Origin: Streptomyces sp. CBMA29
GTDB taxonomy: Bacteria; Actinomycetota; Actinomycetes; Streptomycetales; Streptomycetaceae
Direction: 5' to 3'
DNA length: 64,000 bases
Assembly (NCBI RefSeq): GCF_014596445.1
Contig: NZ_MECL01000074.1
Location: 1 to 64,000, forward strand
Shown here piece by piece: positions 50,653-59,575 of this stretch. Each line of letters begins with the position of its first letter. The stretch's first letter is position 1. Made by a program: the position numbers and the translations under genes. The notes below the pieces were generated by a model that was given only the letters and a program-made list of their open reading frames with translations, did no database searches and was not told the DNA's origin.

Positions 50653-51641
50653 GGGAGTTCGGCTATCAGCGCGCCCATGACGTCGCCGGCGCGGTCGCCC
50701 TGCTCGCCGCCGACCCGGACGCGCGGTTCCTCGGCGGCGGCACCAACCTCGTCGACCTGATGAAGACCGGAGTCGAACGTCCCGCCCGGCTGGTCGACAT
50801 CCGTGAACTCCCGCTGGGCCGCGTCGAGCCCACCGCGGACGGCGGCCTGCGCATCGGCGCGACCGTCACCAACAGCGACCTCGCCGCCCATCCCGAAGTC
50901 CGCCGCCGGTACCCGGCGTTGACCCAGGCCGTGCTGGCCGGAGCCTCCGGGCAACTGCGCAACATGGCCACCGTCGGCGGCAATCTGCTCCAGCGCACCC
51001 GATGCGGCTACTTCTCCGACGTGAGCAAACCCTGCAACAAGCGCACCCCGGGCAGCGGTTGCCCCGCCGTCAGCGGCGAGCACCACAACCACGCCGTCCT
51101 CGGCGCCTCCGGCCACTGTGTGGCGGTGCACCCCTCCGACATGGGCGTGGCACTGACGGCGTTCGACGCCGTGATCTCCTACGAGTCCCCCGACGGGCCG
51201 GGCGAGGTGCCGCTCACCGACTTCTACCTCCCCGTCGGCGACACCCCACACCTGGAGACCGCGCTGCCGCCCGGCGCGCTGATCACCCATGTCACCCTGC
51301 CGCCGGCCCCGGTCGCCGCCCGCTCCCGCTACCGCAAAGTGCGCGAACGCGCCTCGTACGCCTTCGCCATCGGCTCCGTCGCCGCCGCACTGGACATCGA
51401 GGACGGCTTCGTACGGGAAGCGCGGCTGGCCTTCGGTGCCGTCGCCTCCCGGCCCTGGCGGGCCCGCGCGGCCGAATCCGTCCTGATCGGGGCGTCGGCC
51501 GACGGCGGGACCTTCGCCGCCGCCGCGGACGCCGAACTGGAGGCCGCCAGGCCGCTGCCCGAGAACGGATACAAGGTGACCCTCATGCGCAATCTGGCGG
51601 TCGCTGTCCTGACCGAACTCGCCGAGAGGGACGTCCGATGA
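50649..51641 (+). CDS. Molybdenum hydroxylase FAD subunit with extra cysteine-rich insertion (PaoB-like)
   Basis: A 330-residue FAD-binding subunit: FLGGGTNLVDLMK and ATVGGNLLQRTRC are the FAD motifs of the CO dehydrogenase/xanthine dehydrogenase medium chain. An insertion contains Cys119, Cys129, Cys138 and Cys157 (CGYF, PCNKR, SGCPA, GHCVA), the layout that binds an additional 4Fe-4S cluster in E. coli PaoB and 4-hydroxybenzoyl-CoA reductase-type subunits. This argues against a plain xanthine dehydrogenase. Translational overlaps at both ends support one complex. Confidence 0.87.
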   Translation: MREFGYQRAHDVAGAVALLAADPDARFLGGGTNLVDLMKTGVERPARLVDIRELPLGRVEPTADGGLRIGATVTNSDLAAHPEVRRRYPALTQAVLAGASGQLRNMATVGGNLLQRTRCGYFSDVSKPCNKRTPGSGCPAVSGEHHNHAVLGASGHCVAVHPSDMGVALTAFDAVISYESPDGPGEVPLTDFYLPVGDTPHLETALPPGALITHVTLPPAPVAARSRYRKVRERASYAFAIGSVAAALDIEDGFVREARLAFGAVASRPWRARAAESVLIGASADGGTFAAAADAELEAARPLPENGYKVTLMRNLAVAVLTELAERDVR

Positions 51642-53854
51642 CGATCACCACGCCAGGAGCCACCGGGCTGCGAGGGGCCGTCGGCGTCGCGCACACCCGC
51701 GTGGAGGGCCGGGACAAGGTCACCGGCGCGGCCCGCTACGCCGGAGAGATCCCGTTCGCCGAACTGGCCCACGGCTGGCTGGTCTTGTCGACCGTCGCCC
51801 GCGGCCGGATCCGCTCGCTCGAGACCGCCCCGGTGCTCGACATGCCGGGCGTGCTCACCGTGCTGCACCACGGCAACGCACCGCGCCTGAACACCGACTA
51901 CGTCGGCATGCTCGGAACTCCGGACCCGACCGCCGCCGTCTTCCAGGACGAGCGGGTGCCGTGCGCCGGCTGGCCGGTCGCGCTGGTTGTCGCCACCACC
52001 TCCGAGGAGGCCAGAGAGGCCGCCGAAGCGCTGCTCGTCACCTACGACGAGGAGCCGCACGACACCGCGCTCGTCGCCGACCACCCCGGCGCCTACCCCG
52101 GCGAGGGGCATATGCCGGCCGAGACGGAGAAGGGGGACCTGGAGGCCCGACTCGCCGCGTCCGCCGTCGTCATGGACGCGCGGTACACCACCCCCGAAGA
52201 ACAGCACAGCATGATGGAGCCGCACGCGGCGACCGCCGTGTGGGACGCTGGCCGGCTGGAAGTCTTCGACTCCAACCAGGGCGCCACCTGGATCCGGGGA
52301 GATCTGGCCAAGATGTTCTCGCTCGACGAGACCTCGGTGCGGGTGCGTTCCGAGCACGTCGGTGGCGGCTTCGGCAGCAAGGGCCTGCGCGCCCACCAAG
52401 TGTCCGCCGTGATGGCCGCCACCGTTCTACAGCGCCCGGTACGGGTGGTGATGACCCGGCGTCAGATGTTCTCGCTGACCGGGCACCGCAGCCCCACCGC
52501 GCAACGGGTCAGGCTCGGCGCCGACCGGGACGGCCGGCTGCGCGCCCTTGAGCACGTTTCGCTGAGCCGGACGTCGACCGTGTACGAGTTCGTCGAGCCC
52601 AGCGCGGGCGTCGCCCGGGTGATGTACGACGCCGACGCCCACCGCACGGCCAACCACGTCGTGCGACTCGATGTGCCGTCCCCGACCTGGATGCGCGCAC
52701 CGGGCGAGGCGCCCGGATCGTTCGCGATCGAATCGGCCCTCGACGAACTCGCGGAACGCTGCGGCGTCGACCCGATCGAGCTGCGGCTGCGCAACGAGCC
52801 GGAGACCGGCCCCGTCTCCGGGCTCGCCTTCAGCAGCCGCAATCTGTCGGCCTGCTTCCGCGAGGGCGCCCGCAGATTCGGCTGGGCGGACCGCGACCCA
52901 CGTCCCGGCGTGCGCCGGGACGGACGCTGGCTGCTGGGCACCGGCACGGCCGCCGCGTCCTTCGGCTCCGGGGCCATGCCCTCCACGGCCCTGGCAACGG
53001 CGGAGGCGGACGGTTCGTTCACCGTACGGATCTCCGCCGCCGACATCGGCACCGGTGCCCGCACCGCACTCACCCTGATCGCCGCCGACGCGCTGGAGAC
53101 CGCGCCCGAAGGGGTCCGGGTCCGGATCGGGGACAGCGACTTCGGCCCCGCGATGATCGCCGGCGGTTCGATGGGAACCCGCTCGTGGGCCTGGGCGGTC
53201 ACGGCGGCAGCCGCCGAGCTGCGGGCGCGACTTGCGGTGGTCCCGGACATTCCCCCGGAGGGGATCACCGTTCGGTCCGACACCACCGAGGCCATTGCCG
53301 CCCTCGCACGGAAGGAACGGCACTCCTTCGGCGCCCAGTTCGCCGAGGTCGCCGTGGACATCGCCACCGGAGAGATCCGGGTGCGCCGCATGCTGGGCAT
53401 CTTCGCCGCCGGCCGGATCGTGAATCCGCTCACCGCCCGCAACCAGCTCCTCGGCGGTATGACCTGGGGTATCTCCATGGCTCTGCACGAGGAGGCGGTC
53501 CGCGACCGCAACACCGGCCGCTACTACGCCCCCGACCTCGCCGGCTACCACGTGGCCACGCACGCGGACGTCCCGGACATCGAGGCGGACTGGGTGGACG
53601 ACCACGACCCGGACGATCCGGTCGGCATCAAAGGCGTCGGCGAGATCGGCATCGTGGGCGCCGCAGCGGCCATCGCCAACGCGGTCTGGCACGCCACCGG
53701 CGTACGCCACCGGAATCTGCCGATCCGACCCGACCGCGTGCTGACGGCATCAGTTCCGGACCCGGACCCGGACCCGGCTCCAGTTCCCGGCTCGGCATCG
53801 GTTCAGGACCCGGCCGGCGCGACCCCGTCGGGCGGGGGAGTCGCGCATGCTTGA
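51638..53854 (+). CDS. Molybdenum hydroxylase large molybdopterin subunit (PaoC-like)
   Basis: A 738-residue catalytic subunit. The N-terminal domain carries RVEGRDKVTGAARYAGEI, the molybdopterin regions are EHVGGGFGSKGL, SPTWMRAPGEAPGSFAIE and GGSMGTRSWAW, and the catalytic Glu is in KGVGEIGIVGAAAAI. The substrate pocket lacks the Arg/Glu pattern I would expect for purines, and together with the FAD-subunit insertion an aldehyde-oxidising role is favoured. The last 30 residues are a Pro/Asp/Gly-rich tail (PDPDPDPAPVPGS) of unknown purpose. Confidence 0.86.
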   Translation: MTITTPGATGLRGAVGVAHTRVEGRDKVTGAARYAGEIPFAELAHGWLVLSTVARGRIRSLETAPVLDMPGVLTVLHHGNAPRLNTDYVGMLGTPDPTAAVFQDERVPCAGWPVALVVATTSEEAREAAEALLVTYDEEPHDTALVADHPGAYPGEGHMPAETEKGDLEARLAASAVVMDARYTTPEEQHSMMEPHAATAVWDAGRLEVFDSNQGATWIRGDLAKMFSLDETSVRVRSEHVGGGFGSKGLRAHQVSAVMAATVLQRPVRVVMTRRQMFSLTGHRSPTAQRVRLGADRDGRLRALEHVSLSRTSTVYEFVEPSAGVARVMYDADAHRTANHVVRLDVPSPTWMRAPGEAPGSFAIESALDELAERCGVDPIELRLRNEPETGPVSGLAFSSRNLSACFREGARRFGWADRDPRPGVRRDGRWLLGTGTAAASFGSGAMPSTALATAEADGSFTVRISAADIGTGARTALTLIAADALETAPEGVRVRIGDSDFGPAMIAGGSMGTRSWAWAVTAAAAELRARLAVVPDIPPEGITVRSDTTEAIAALARKERHSFGAQFAEVAVDIATGEIRVRRMLGIFAAGRIVNPLTARNQLLGGMTWGISMALHEEAVRDRNTGRYYAPDLAGYHVATHADVPDIEADWVDDHDPDDPVGIKGVGEIGIVGAAAAIANAVWHATGVRHRNLPIRPDRVLTASVPDPDPDPAPVPGSASVQDPAGATPSGGGVAHA

Positions 53855-54977
53855 CATCGCCGACGAGCTGCACCGCTGGATGGAGGAGGGCCGGGAGTTC
53901 GCCGTCGGCACCGTCGTCTCCGTCGGCGGAAGCGCGCCGCGCGGCCCCGGTGCCGCCCTCGCCGTCGACAGCGAGGGCACGGCGATCGGCTCGGTGTCCG
54001 GCGGCTGCGTGGAGGGCGCCGTCTACGAACTGTGCGAACGGGCCGTTCAGGACGGCCGGGCCGTGCGCGAACGGTTCGGCTTCAGCGACGAGGACGCCTT
54101 CGCGGTCGGGCTGACCTGCGGGGGGACCATCGACATGCTGGTCACCCCGGTCCGCGCCCACTCGCCCGAGCGGGCGGTGCTGCGGGCCGCGCTGTCCGCG
54201 GCGGCCGGCGGCGAGTCGGCTGCCCTCGCCCGGGTGGTGCGCGGCCCGCAGGAACTGCTCGGGCGGGCCCTGCTCGTCCGAGCCGACGGCGCCCACGAGG
54301 GCGGGCTCGGCGGCCACCCGGAGCTGGACCGTACTGCCCTGACCGAGGCCCAGGCCCTGCTGGACGCCGGTCGCACCGGCACCGTCGCCATCTCCGAGGA
54401 CGGGTCGCACTGCTCAGGCGGGATCAGCCTGCTGGTCGAGACCCGCGTGCCGCCACCCCGCATGATCGTCTTCGGCGCGGTCGACTTCGCCGCGGCGCTG
54501 GTGCGGGCCGGAAAGTTCCTGGGCCATCACGTGACCGTGTGCGACGCCCGGCCCGTCTTCGCCACCGAAGCCCGTTTCCCCGAGGCCGACGAGGTCGTCG
54601 TCGACTGGCCGCACCGCTATGTGCGGCGTACCCCGACCGACGCGCGCACGGTGGTGTGCGTACTCACCCACGAGGCCAGATTCGACGTGCCGCTGCTCGT
54701 GGAAGCGCTGCGGATGCCCTTCGCGTTCGTCGGTGCGATGGGCTCACGCCGCACCCACGAGGACCGGATGCGACGCCTACGCGAGGCGGGTCTGAGCGAG
54801 AGCGAGCTGAACAGATTGCGCTCGCCCATCGGACTGGACCTCGGCGCCCGTACGCCCGAGGAGACCGCCCTGTCCATCGCGGCCGAGGTCATCGCCGCCC
54901 ACCGCGGCGGCACGGGCCTGCCACTGACCGGCCGCGCGGACCCCATCCACCGGGACCTATGGGAGGCGACGGCCTGA
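53847..54977 (+). CDS. XdhC/PaoD-family molybdenum cofactor insertion protein
   Basis: A 376-residue XdhC-CoxI protein that binds, sulfurates-assists and inserts molybdenum cofactor into the enzyme encoded upstream. The N-terminal XdhC_CoxI domain has GTVVSVGGSAPRGPGAALAV and GSVSGGCVEGAV; the C-terminal Rossmann-like XdhC_C domain has MIVFGAVDFAAALVRAGKFLGH and FVGAMGSRRTHEDR. It overlaps the large-subunit gene by eight bases. The stop is followed by a 238-base interval with no gene. Confidence 0.9.
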   Translation: MLDIADELHRWMEEGREFAVGTVVSVGGSAPRGPGAALAVDSEGTAIGSVSGGCVEGAVYELCERAVQDGRAVRERFGFSDEDAFAVGLTCGGTIDMLVTPVRAHSPERAVLRAALSAAAGGESAALARVVRGPQELLGRALLVRADGAHEGGLGGHPELDRTALTEAQALLDAGRTGTVAISEDGSHCSGGISLLVETRVPPPRMIVFGAVDFAAALVRAGKFLGHHVTVCDARPVFATEARFPEADEVVVDWPHRYVRRTPTDARTVVCVLTHEARFDVPLLVEALRMPFAFVGAMGSRRTHEDRMRRLREAGLSESELNRLRSPIGLDLGARTPEETALSIAAEVIAAHRGGTGLPLTGRADPIHRDLWEATA

Positions 54978-55215
54978 AACGGTCCGCCGATACGCGTCGG
55001 ATGGCCGCGTGTCCGTTCGCGGAGGCACGTCCTGATCGGGGGGTGGCCGGCGCCCTTCACTACGACGTCGCTGGGCGGCTGGAGGCTGCCGCCGCGCGAT
55101 GGCCCCGAGACGACCGCTCACGGGCGGGAGTTCCGTGTGCCGCTGCCGCTGCCGCTGCCGCCTGCTGCGGGACAGCAATTCGCGGCAATTCGCGGCAACT
55201 TGCGGCACGGGGATG
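54978..55215. other. Convergent intergenic region with short tandem repeats
   Basis: No gene is supported. A GCTGCC hexamer run lies at about 55137-55160, and a ten-base unit GCAATTCGCG occurs twice, then once as GCAACTTGCG (about 55178-55207), just before the GH42 stop. The convergent gene ends mean a bidirectional terminator could be here, but I see no T-tract. Confidence 0.5.
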
Positions 55216-57273
55216 TCAGCGAGGACCCGTACCGCCTTCCTCCACCACCGCCACCTCGCCCGCCGGAACGGCGATGACGCCTGTCGTGCGGGCGCCGGAC
55301 AGGAGGTCGGTCCCCGTGGCGGCCACATGCGCGGTCGACGGGGTGTGGTTGACGGCGAAGAGCCAGGACCGCTCGCCTGAGGGGCCGCTTCTGCGGATGA
55401 CCTCCACACCGTCGCCGGACCCCCGGGGCGCGGGCGCGCAACCGGCCTGCGCGGCCCACCGGGGAAGCAGGCGCAGGAGGGACGGGACGTCGGGGCGGGT
55501 GGCGAGGTAGCGGACGTTTCCGCGGCGCAGGACCGCCGGGCCGCCCGCCGCGGGTCCGTCGGTGAAGCGGCACTCCACCTCGGTCCCGGCGTCCGGGACG
55601 ACCCGCTCGGCCCATACGTTCCCGGTCGAGCCGTCGTCCAGGCCGACGGCGGCTCCGGCGGCGAGCGGCAGGTACTCGTCCACGGTGAGCCCGACCAGGT
55701 CACGGAGCGCTCCGGGGTACGGCCCGGGATGGACCCGGTCGTCGGGGTCCACCACGCCGCTGAAGGGTCCGACGACCAGGTGGCCGCCGCTCTCGGCGTA
55801 CGCCTCCAGGGCGCGCGCCGTCGCCGCGGACAGCGCGTACAGCGAGGGCACGAGCAGGAGCCGGTGCGCACCGGAGGCGGGAGCGGAGGCGGGGTCGAGG
55901 GCGGGAGCGGGGGCGGCGACGATGTCGCAGCCCAGACCGGCGGTCCACAGGGCACGGTGCCAGGTGCGGAGCGCGTCGCCGCAGGTCAGGTCCGAGCTCG
56001 GCCGGTCGGGCAGCTCCAGGGCCCACATGGCCTCGTAGTCCAGGAGCAGTGCGATCGTGGCCGGCGGGCAGGTGCTCCCGGCGACATCGGCCAGCCGCGA
56101 CACGGCGTTGCCGAGGTCTCGGGCCTCCCGCAGGACCCGGGTGTCCTCGCCGCCGTGCGGGAGCATCGCCGAGTGCCATTTCTCCGGGCCGTACGCGGAC
56201 TGCCGCCACTGGAAGAACAGCGCTCCGTCGGCGCCGCGGGCGAGGTGCGTCAGGGTGTTGCGGGCCATCTCCCCCGGGACCTTGGCGATGTTGCGGGGCT
56301 GCCACTGCACCCCGGAGGTGGAGTGCTCCATGAGCAGCCAGGGCCGGCCGCCGGCCAGCCCGCGGGTGAGGTCGGCGGCGAACGCGAGCTCGGCGGCGCG
56401 GTGCGGGTCCTCGGACCCGAGGTAGTGGTCGTTGGAGACGATGTCGACCTCCCGCGCCCAGCGCCAGTAGTCGCTCCAGCGCAGCGCGCTCGCCATGAAG
56501 TTGGTGGTGACCGGGCGGCCGGGGGAGTGGGCGCGCACGATGTCGCGCTCGGCCCGGAAGCAGGCCAGGTGTTCGGCGTCGCTGAAGCGGTAGAAGTCCA
56601 GCCACAGGGCGGGCGGGAGGCGGCTGGTACTGGTGCGCGGCGGGGTCACCTGGCTCCAGTCGCTGTAGGTCATGCCCCAGACGCCGGTGCCCCAGCGGTG
56701 GTTGAGGGCGTCCAGGTCGTCGCCGTACGTGGTGCGCAGCAAGGTGCGGAACGCCGTCGCGGAGGTCTCGCACCAGCAGTGCGCGTTCCCGTTGGCGTAC
56801 TCGTTGTTGACGTGCCACATCACCACCGCGGGATGGTCGCCGTAGCGCTCGGCGAGGCGGCGGGTGACGGTCGCGGCGCGCTCCCGGTAGAGCGGTGAGG
56901 ACGGGCAGTACGCCTGCCGCGAGCCGGGCGCCAGCCGCCGTCCGTCGGCCGTCACGGGCAGCGACTCCGGGTGGGCGTGCGAGAACCACAGGGGCGGAGC
57001 TGCCGTCGGTGTGGCCAGGTCGACGGCGATGCCCGACGCGTGCAGCAGCTCGACGGCCTCGTCGAGGCCGGAGAAGTCGAAGGCGTCCCGCCGGGGCTCG
57101 ATCCAGGACCAGGCGAAGACCCCGAGCGAGACCAGATTGACCCCCGCCTCGCGCATCAGGCGGACGTCGTCCTTCCGCGTCGCCGCGTCCCACTGCTCGG
57201 GGTTGTAGTCGGCGCCGTACGCGGGGCGCGGAACTCGGCCCCAGACGGAATGCTGCCGGTCGGGTCGCGACAT
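55216..57273 (-). CDS. Beta-galactosidase, GH42
   Basis: A 685-residue family 42 glycosidase. The TIM-barrel start GADYNPEQWD, acid/base Glu158 in WHVNNEYANGN, and nucleophile Glu316 in LLMEHSTSGVQWQPRN are all present. The family zinc-site Cys cluster is only partly recognisable (CWCETS). The trimerisation domain (about 400-610) and a C-terminal beta-domain follow. No signal peptide, so it acts on galactosides that have been imported, consistent with the divergent Opp-type importer. ATG 57273 follows AGGAG. Confidence 0.93.
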   Translation of the reverse strand: MSRPDRQHSVWGRVPRPAYGADYNPEQWDAATRKDDVRLMREAGVNLVSLGVFAWSWIEPRRDAFDFSGLDEAVELLHASGIAVDLATPTAAPPLWFSHAHPESLPVTADGRRLAPGSRQAYCPSSPLYRERAATVTRRLAERYGDHPAVVMWHVNNEYANGNAHCWCETSATAFRTLLRTTYGDDLDALNHRWGTGVWGMTYSDWSQVTPPRTSTSRLPPALWLDFYRFSDAEHLACFRAERDIVRAHSPGRPVTTNFMASALRWSDYWRWAREVDIVSNDHYLGSEDPHRAAELAFAADLTRGLAGGRPWLLMEHSTSGVQWQPRNIAKVPGEMARNTLTHLARGADGALFFQWRQSAYGPEKWHSAMLPHGGEDTRVLREARDLGNAVSRLADVAGSTCPPATIALLLDYEAMWALELPDRPSSDLTCGDALRTWHRALWTAGLGCDIVAAPAPALDPASAPASGAHRLLLVPSLYALSAATARALEAYAESGGHLVVGPFSGVVDPDDRVHPGPYPGALRDLVGLTVDEYLPLAAGAAVGLDDGSTGNVWAERVVPDAGTEVECRFTDGPAAGGPAVLRRGNVRYLATRPDVPSLLRLLPRWAAQAGCAPAPRGSGDGVEVIRRSGPSGERSWLFAVNHTPSTAHVAATGTDLLSGARTTGVIAVPAGEVAVVEEGGTGPR

Positions 57274-57772
57274 GCGCTGGCTCCTGAATCCTGGAATACA
57301 AAAAGGCGGTACGGAATGCGAGGAAGAGAGGAAGAACGGGGACGAGGACGAGAGGAAGAACGCGAGCGAGGACGCGTGACGGCGCGCGCCGCCCGGAAGG
57401 CGAGCGGGGCCGGTGGAGGCACCGGTCCGGCCCCGCTCGGGCCATGGGCGTGCCGGGTGTCCCGTCCCTCACCATGGGGCGGCGAATGCGCTCGGCGACG
57501 AGCGGACGAGGCACCCGGAAGGCAATGCGAAAGGCGCCAGGGAAAGCGTCGTGAAAACGCGCGGCACGCGCCGTACACCCGTCGTGTCCGGGCGCCGATC
57601 GCGGGTGAAACGCGGCCGACCGTGCCTGGCCATGACGTCAGGCGCCGATGAAGTGCGTCAGCCGGTGCGCCAACTTAGAGCGATCACCCAGGGGTGTCAA
57701 CGCCCGTCGGCGGTCATCCCCGCCGTGCCCCATGTGTCGTTCAGGTGGCTGGAAAATCTTCCCGTCACAGTC

Positions 57773-57801
57773 TTGACCCCTCCCGGCAACGTGCGTACGT
57801 T
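57773..57801 (+). promoter_or_regulatory. Sigma-70-type promoter of the importer operon
   Basis: TTGACC (57773-57778) and TACGTT (57796-57801) are spaced 17 bases apart. The predicted leader is about 105 bases and contains the operator-like palindrome. Confidence 0.55.
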
Positions 57802-57846
57802 TCCGGATCATACGTAGAAGCAGAGGCCATGACAGCTCAGCCACTC

Positions 57847-57866
57847 GTGCTCATACGTATGTGCAC
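57847..57866. promoter_or_regulatory. Probable LacI-type operator
   Basis: GTGCTCATACGTATGTGCAC is a 20-base palindrome with one mismatched pair, with an ACGT centre instead of the classical CGCG or CG centre. A half-like copy TCATACGTA occurs 43 bases upstream, next to the -10 box. The LacI regulator encoded at the end of this operon is the likely binder. Confidence 0.55.
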
Positions 57867-57913
57867 CCCATTTTGTGCGCTGTATCGCCATTCACGAGGA
57901 GCAGGAGTCAGCC

Positions 57914-59575
57914 ATGCCCACCAGAAGAGCCTTTATCGCTCGCGCCGCCGGGGCGGCCCTCGTCATACCGCTGGGGGCGAGCGCCTGCAAGAGCGGTACG
58001 GCCGCCACGGGCGGTGCGGGCAAGGGCTCGGGCACGCTGGTCTTCGGGAAGACCGACGGCGGGACGACCTTCATCCGCAACTACAACGTCTTCGGCCCCG
58101 CCCTCCAGAAGTCGCCCAACGCCGAGATGATCTATGAGCCGTTGGCACGGGTCGACTACAGCGACGGTGCGAAGGTCAAGCCCTGGCTGGCCAAGAGCCT
58201 GGAGTTCGACCCGACGGGCACCACGCTCACCGTGAAGCTGCGCGAGGACGTGACCTTCTCCGACGGCAAGCCCATGACCGCCGACGACGTGCTCTTCTCG
58301 CTGAACCTCCCGCTGAAGGACCCGAGTTTCAACCTCGGCGGCACCACGTACGACCGCGTCACCAAGGTGGACTCCTCGACCGTCACGGTGCACTGGCCGC
58401 ACGCCGCCTTCAGCGAGCTGAGCCAACTGGCCTCCATCCAGGTCCCGGTGGTGCCCGCGCACATCTGGCAGGGCAAGAACGTCAAGAGCTGGTCCAACCC
58501 GGACCCAGTCGGCACCGGCCCCTTCACCCTGGACCGGTTCGCGCCCCAGCAGATCACCCTGCGTGCGCGGACCGACTACTGGGGCGGCCGGTTCGCCGTG
58601 CAGCAGATCAAGATCATTCCGACCAACGGCGACGCCCTGCGGGCGCAGTTGATCCGCGACGACGTGGACTGGGCGCTCGCGGCCTGGGGCAACGGCGAGC
58701 AGGAGTACACCGCCAAGGACCCCAAGCACAACCTCTACCAGAAGTACGCGACCGGCGGCGCCTACTCCCTCTTCTACAACACCGCGAAGGCGCCCTTCGA
58801 CGACGTCCACGTACGGCGGGCGCTGGCGATGACGATTCCCCGCAAGGACATCGTCACCACCCTTGAGCGCCCCGGTACGGAGGCGGGCCCGACGGGGCTG
58901 GTGGACCAGATCTACGGGGACGTGATCCTGCCCGAGTACCGGGGCAAGGTGCAGCAGGTCGACGCCGAGGCGGCCAAGAAGGAACTCGCCCTCAGCGGCT
59001 ACGAGGTCAAGGGCGGCAAGCTCGTCAAGGACGGCAAGTCCTACGCTCCGAAGCTCTCGTTCAACCAGGACTTCGGGTGGGACCCCTACGCGAACATGAT
59101 GGTCCGCAGTTGGCAGGAGCACCTGGGGATCAAGGTCAAGTCGGTTGGCGCGCCCGGCGCCAACCTCTACGAGCAGCAGCAGACCGGCGAGTTCGACCTC
59201 ACCATCAGCACCTCGGGCGGAGCGGGCGTCGCCGGTGTCTACAGCGCCCTGAGCAGCCGGGCCCTGCGGCCGCTCGGGCAGACGGCCGCCACCAACTTCG
59301 GCCGGTGGAAGGACGCGCCGACCGACGCCGCGATCGCCGACCTGCTGTCGTCGGCCGACCCGGCCGTCACCAAGAGCGCGGGCGAGAAGCTGCAACGGAT
59401 CGTCGCCGAGCAGGTGCCGTACAGCCCGGTCTACAACAGCTACTGGTTCGTCCTGATCAACGCCACGCGCTGGAGCGGCTGGCCCACCCCCGAGCACTTC
59501 ACCTACGTGCCCTTCCCCGGCAACGGTCCCGACGCCACCCTCACCCTGCTCAACTTGAAGCAGGCCACCGCGTGA
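57914..59575 (+). CDS. Family 5 solute-binding lipoprotein, Opp-type importer
   Basis: A 553-residue lipoprotein. The twin-arginine motif TRRAFIARAAG and lipobox GASAC suggest Tat export followed by lipidation. SBP_bac_5 signatures are IYEPLARVDYSDGAKVKPWLAKSLE, VKLREDVTFSDGKPMTADDV and VRRALAMTIPRKDI. The ligand is probably an oligosaccharide because the divergent gene is a beta-galactosidase; the peptide family is known to include sugar binders. ATG 57914 follows AGGAG. Confidence 0.9.
   Translation: MPTRRAFIARAAGAALVIPLGASACKSGTAATGGAGKGSGTLVFGKTDGGTTFIRNYNVFGPALQKSPNAEMIYEPLARVDYSDGAKVKPWLAKSLEFDPTGTTLTVKLREDVTFSDGKPMTADDVLFSLNLPLKDPSFNLGGTTYDRVTKVDSSTVTVHWPHAAFSELSQLASIQVPVVPAHIWQGKNVKSWSNPDPVGTGPFTLDRFAPQQITLRARTDYWGGRFAVQQIKIIPTNGDALRAQLIRDDVDWALAAWGNGEQEYTAKDPKHNLYQKYATGGAYSLFYNTAKAPFDDVHVRRALAMTIPRKDIVTTLERPGTEAGPTGLVDQIYGDVILPEYRGKVQQVDAEAAKKELALSGYEVKGGKLVKDGKSYAPKLSFNQDFGWDPYANMMVRSWQEHLGIKVKSVGAPGANLYEQQQTGEFDLTISTSGGAGVAGVYSALSSRALRPLGQTAATNFGRWKDAPTDAAIADLLSSADPAVTKSAGEKLQRIVAEQVPYSPVYNSYWFVLINATRWSGWPTPEHFTYVPFPGNGPDATLTLLNLKQATA

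Larger units (their letters stand above)
57274..57913. promoter_or_regulatory. Divergent control region between GH42 and importer genes
   Basis: No gene is supported in these 640 bases. Near the GH42 start, a purine-rich 24-base unit (AGAGGAAGAACG...CGAGGACG) occurs twice at about 57327-57376. On the importer side are a promoter (TTGACC 57773, TACGTT 57796) and two TCATACGTA sites at 57808 and 57851. The middle part (57380-57700) shows nothing I can interpret. Confidence 0.55.

Noticed and set aside
50071-54977. Naming the operon xanthine dehydrogenase
   Set aside because: The four-cysteine insertion in the FAD subunit points to the PaoB-like or 4-hydroxybenzoyl-CoA reductase-like branch.
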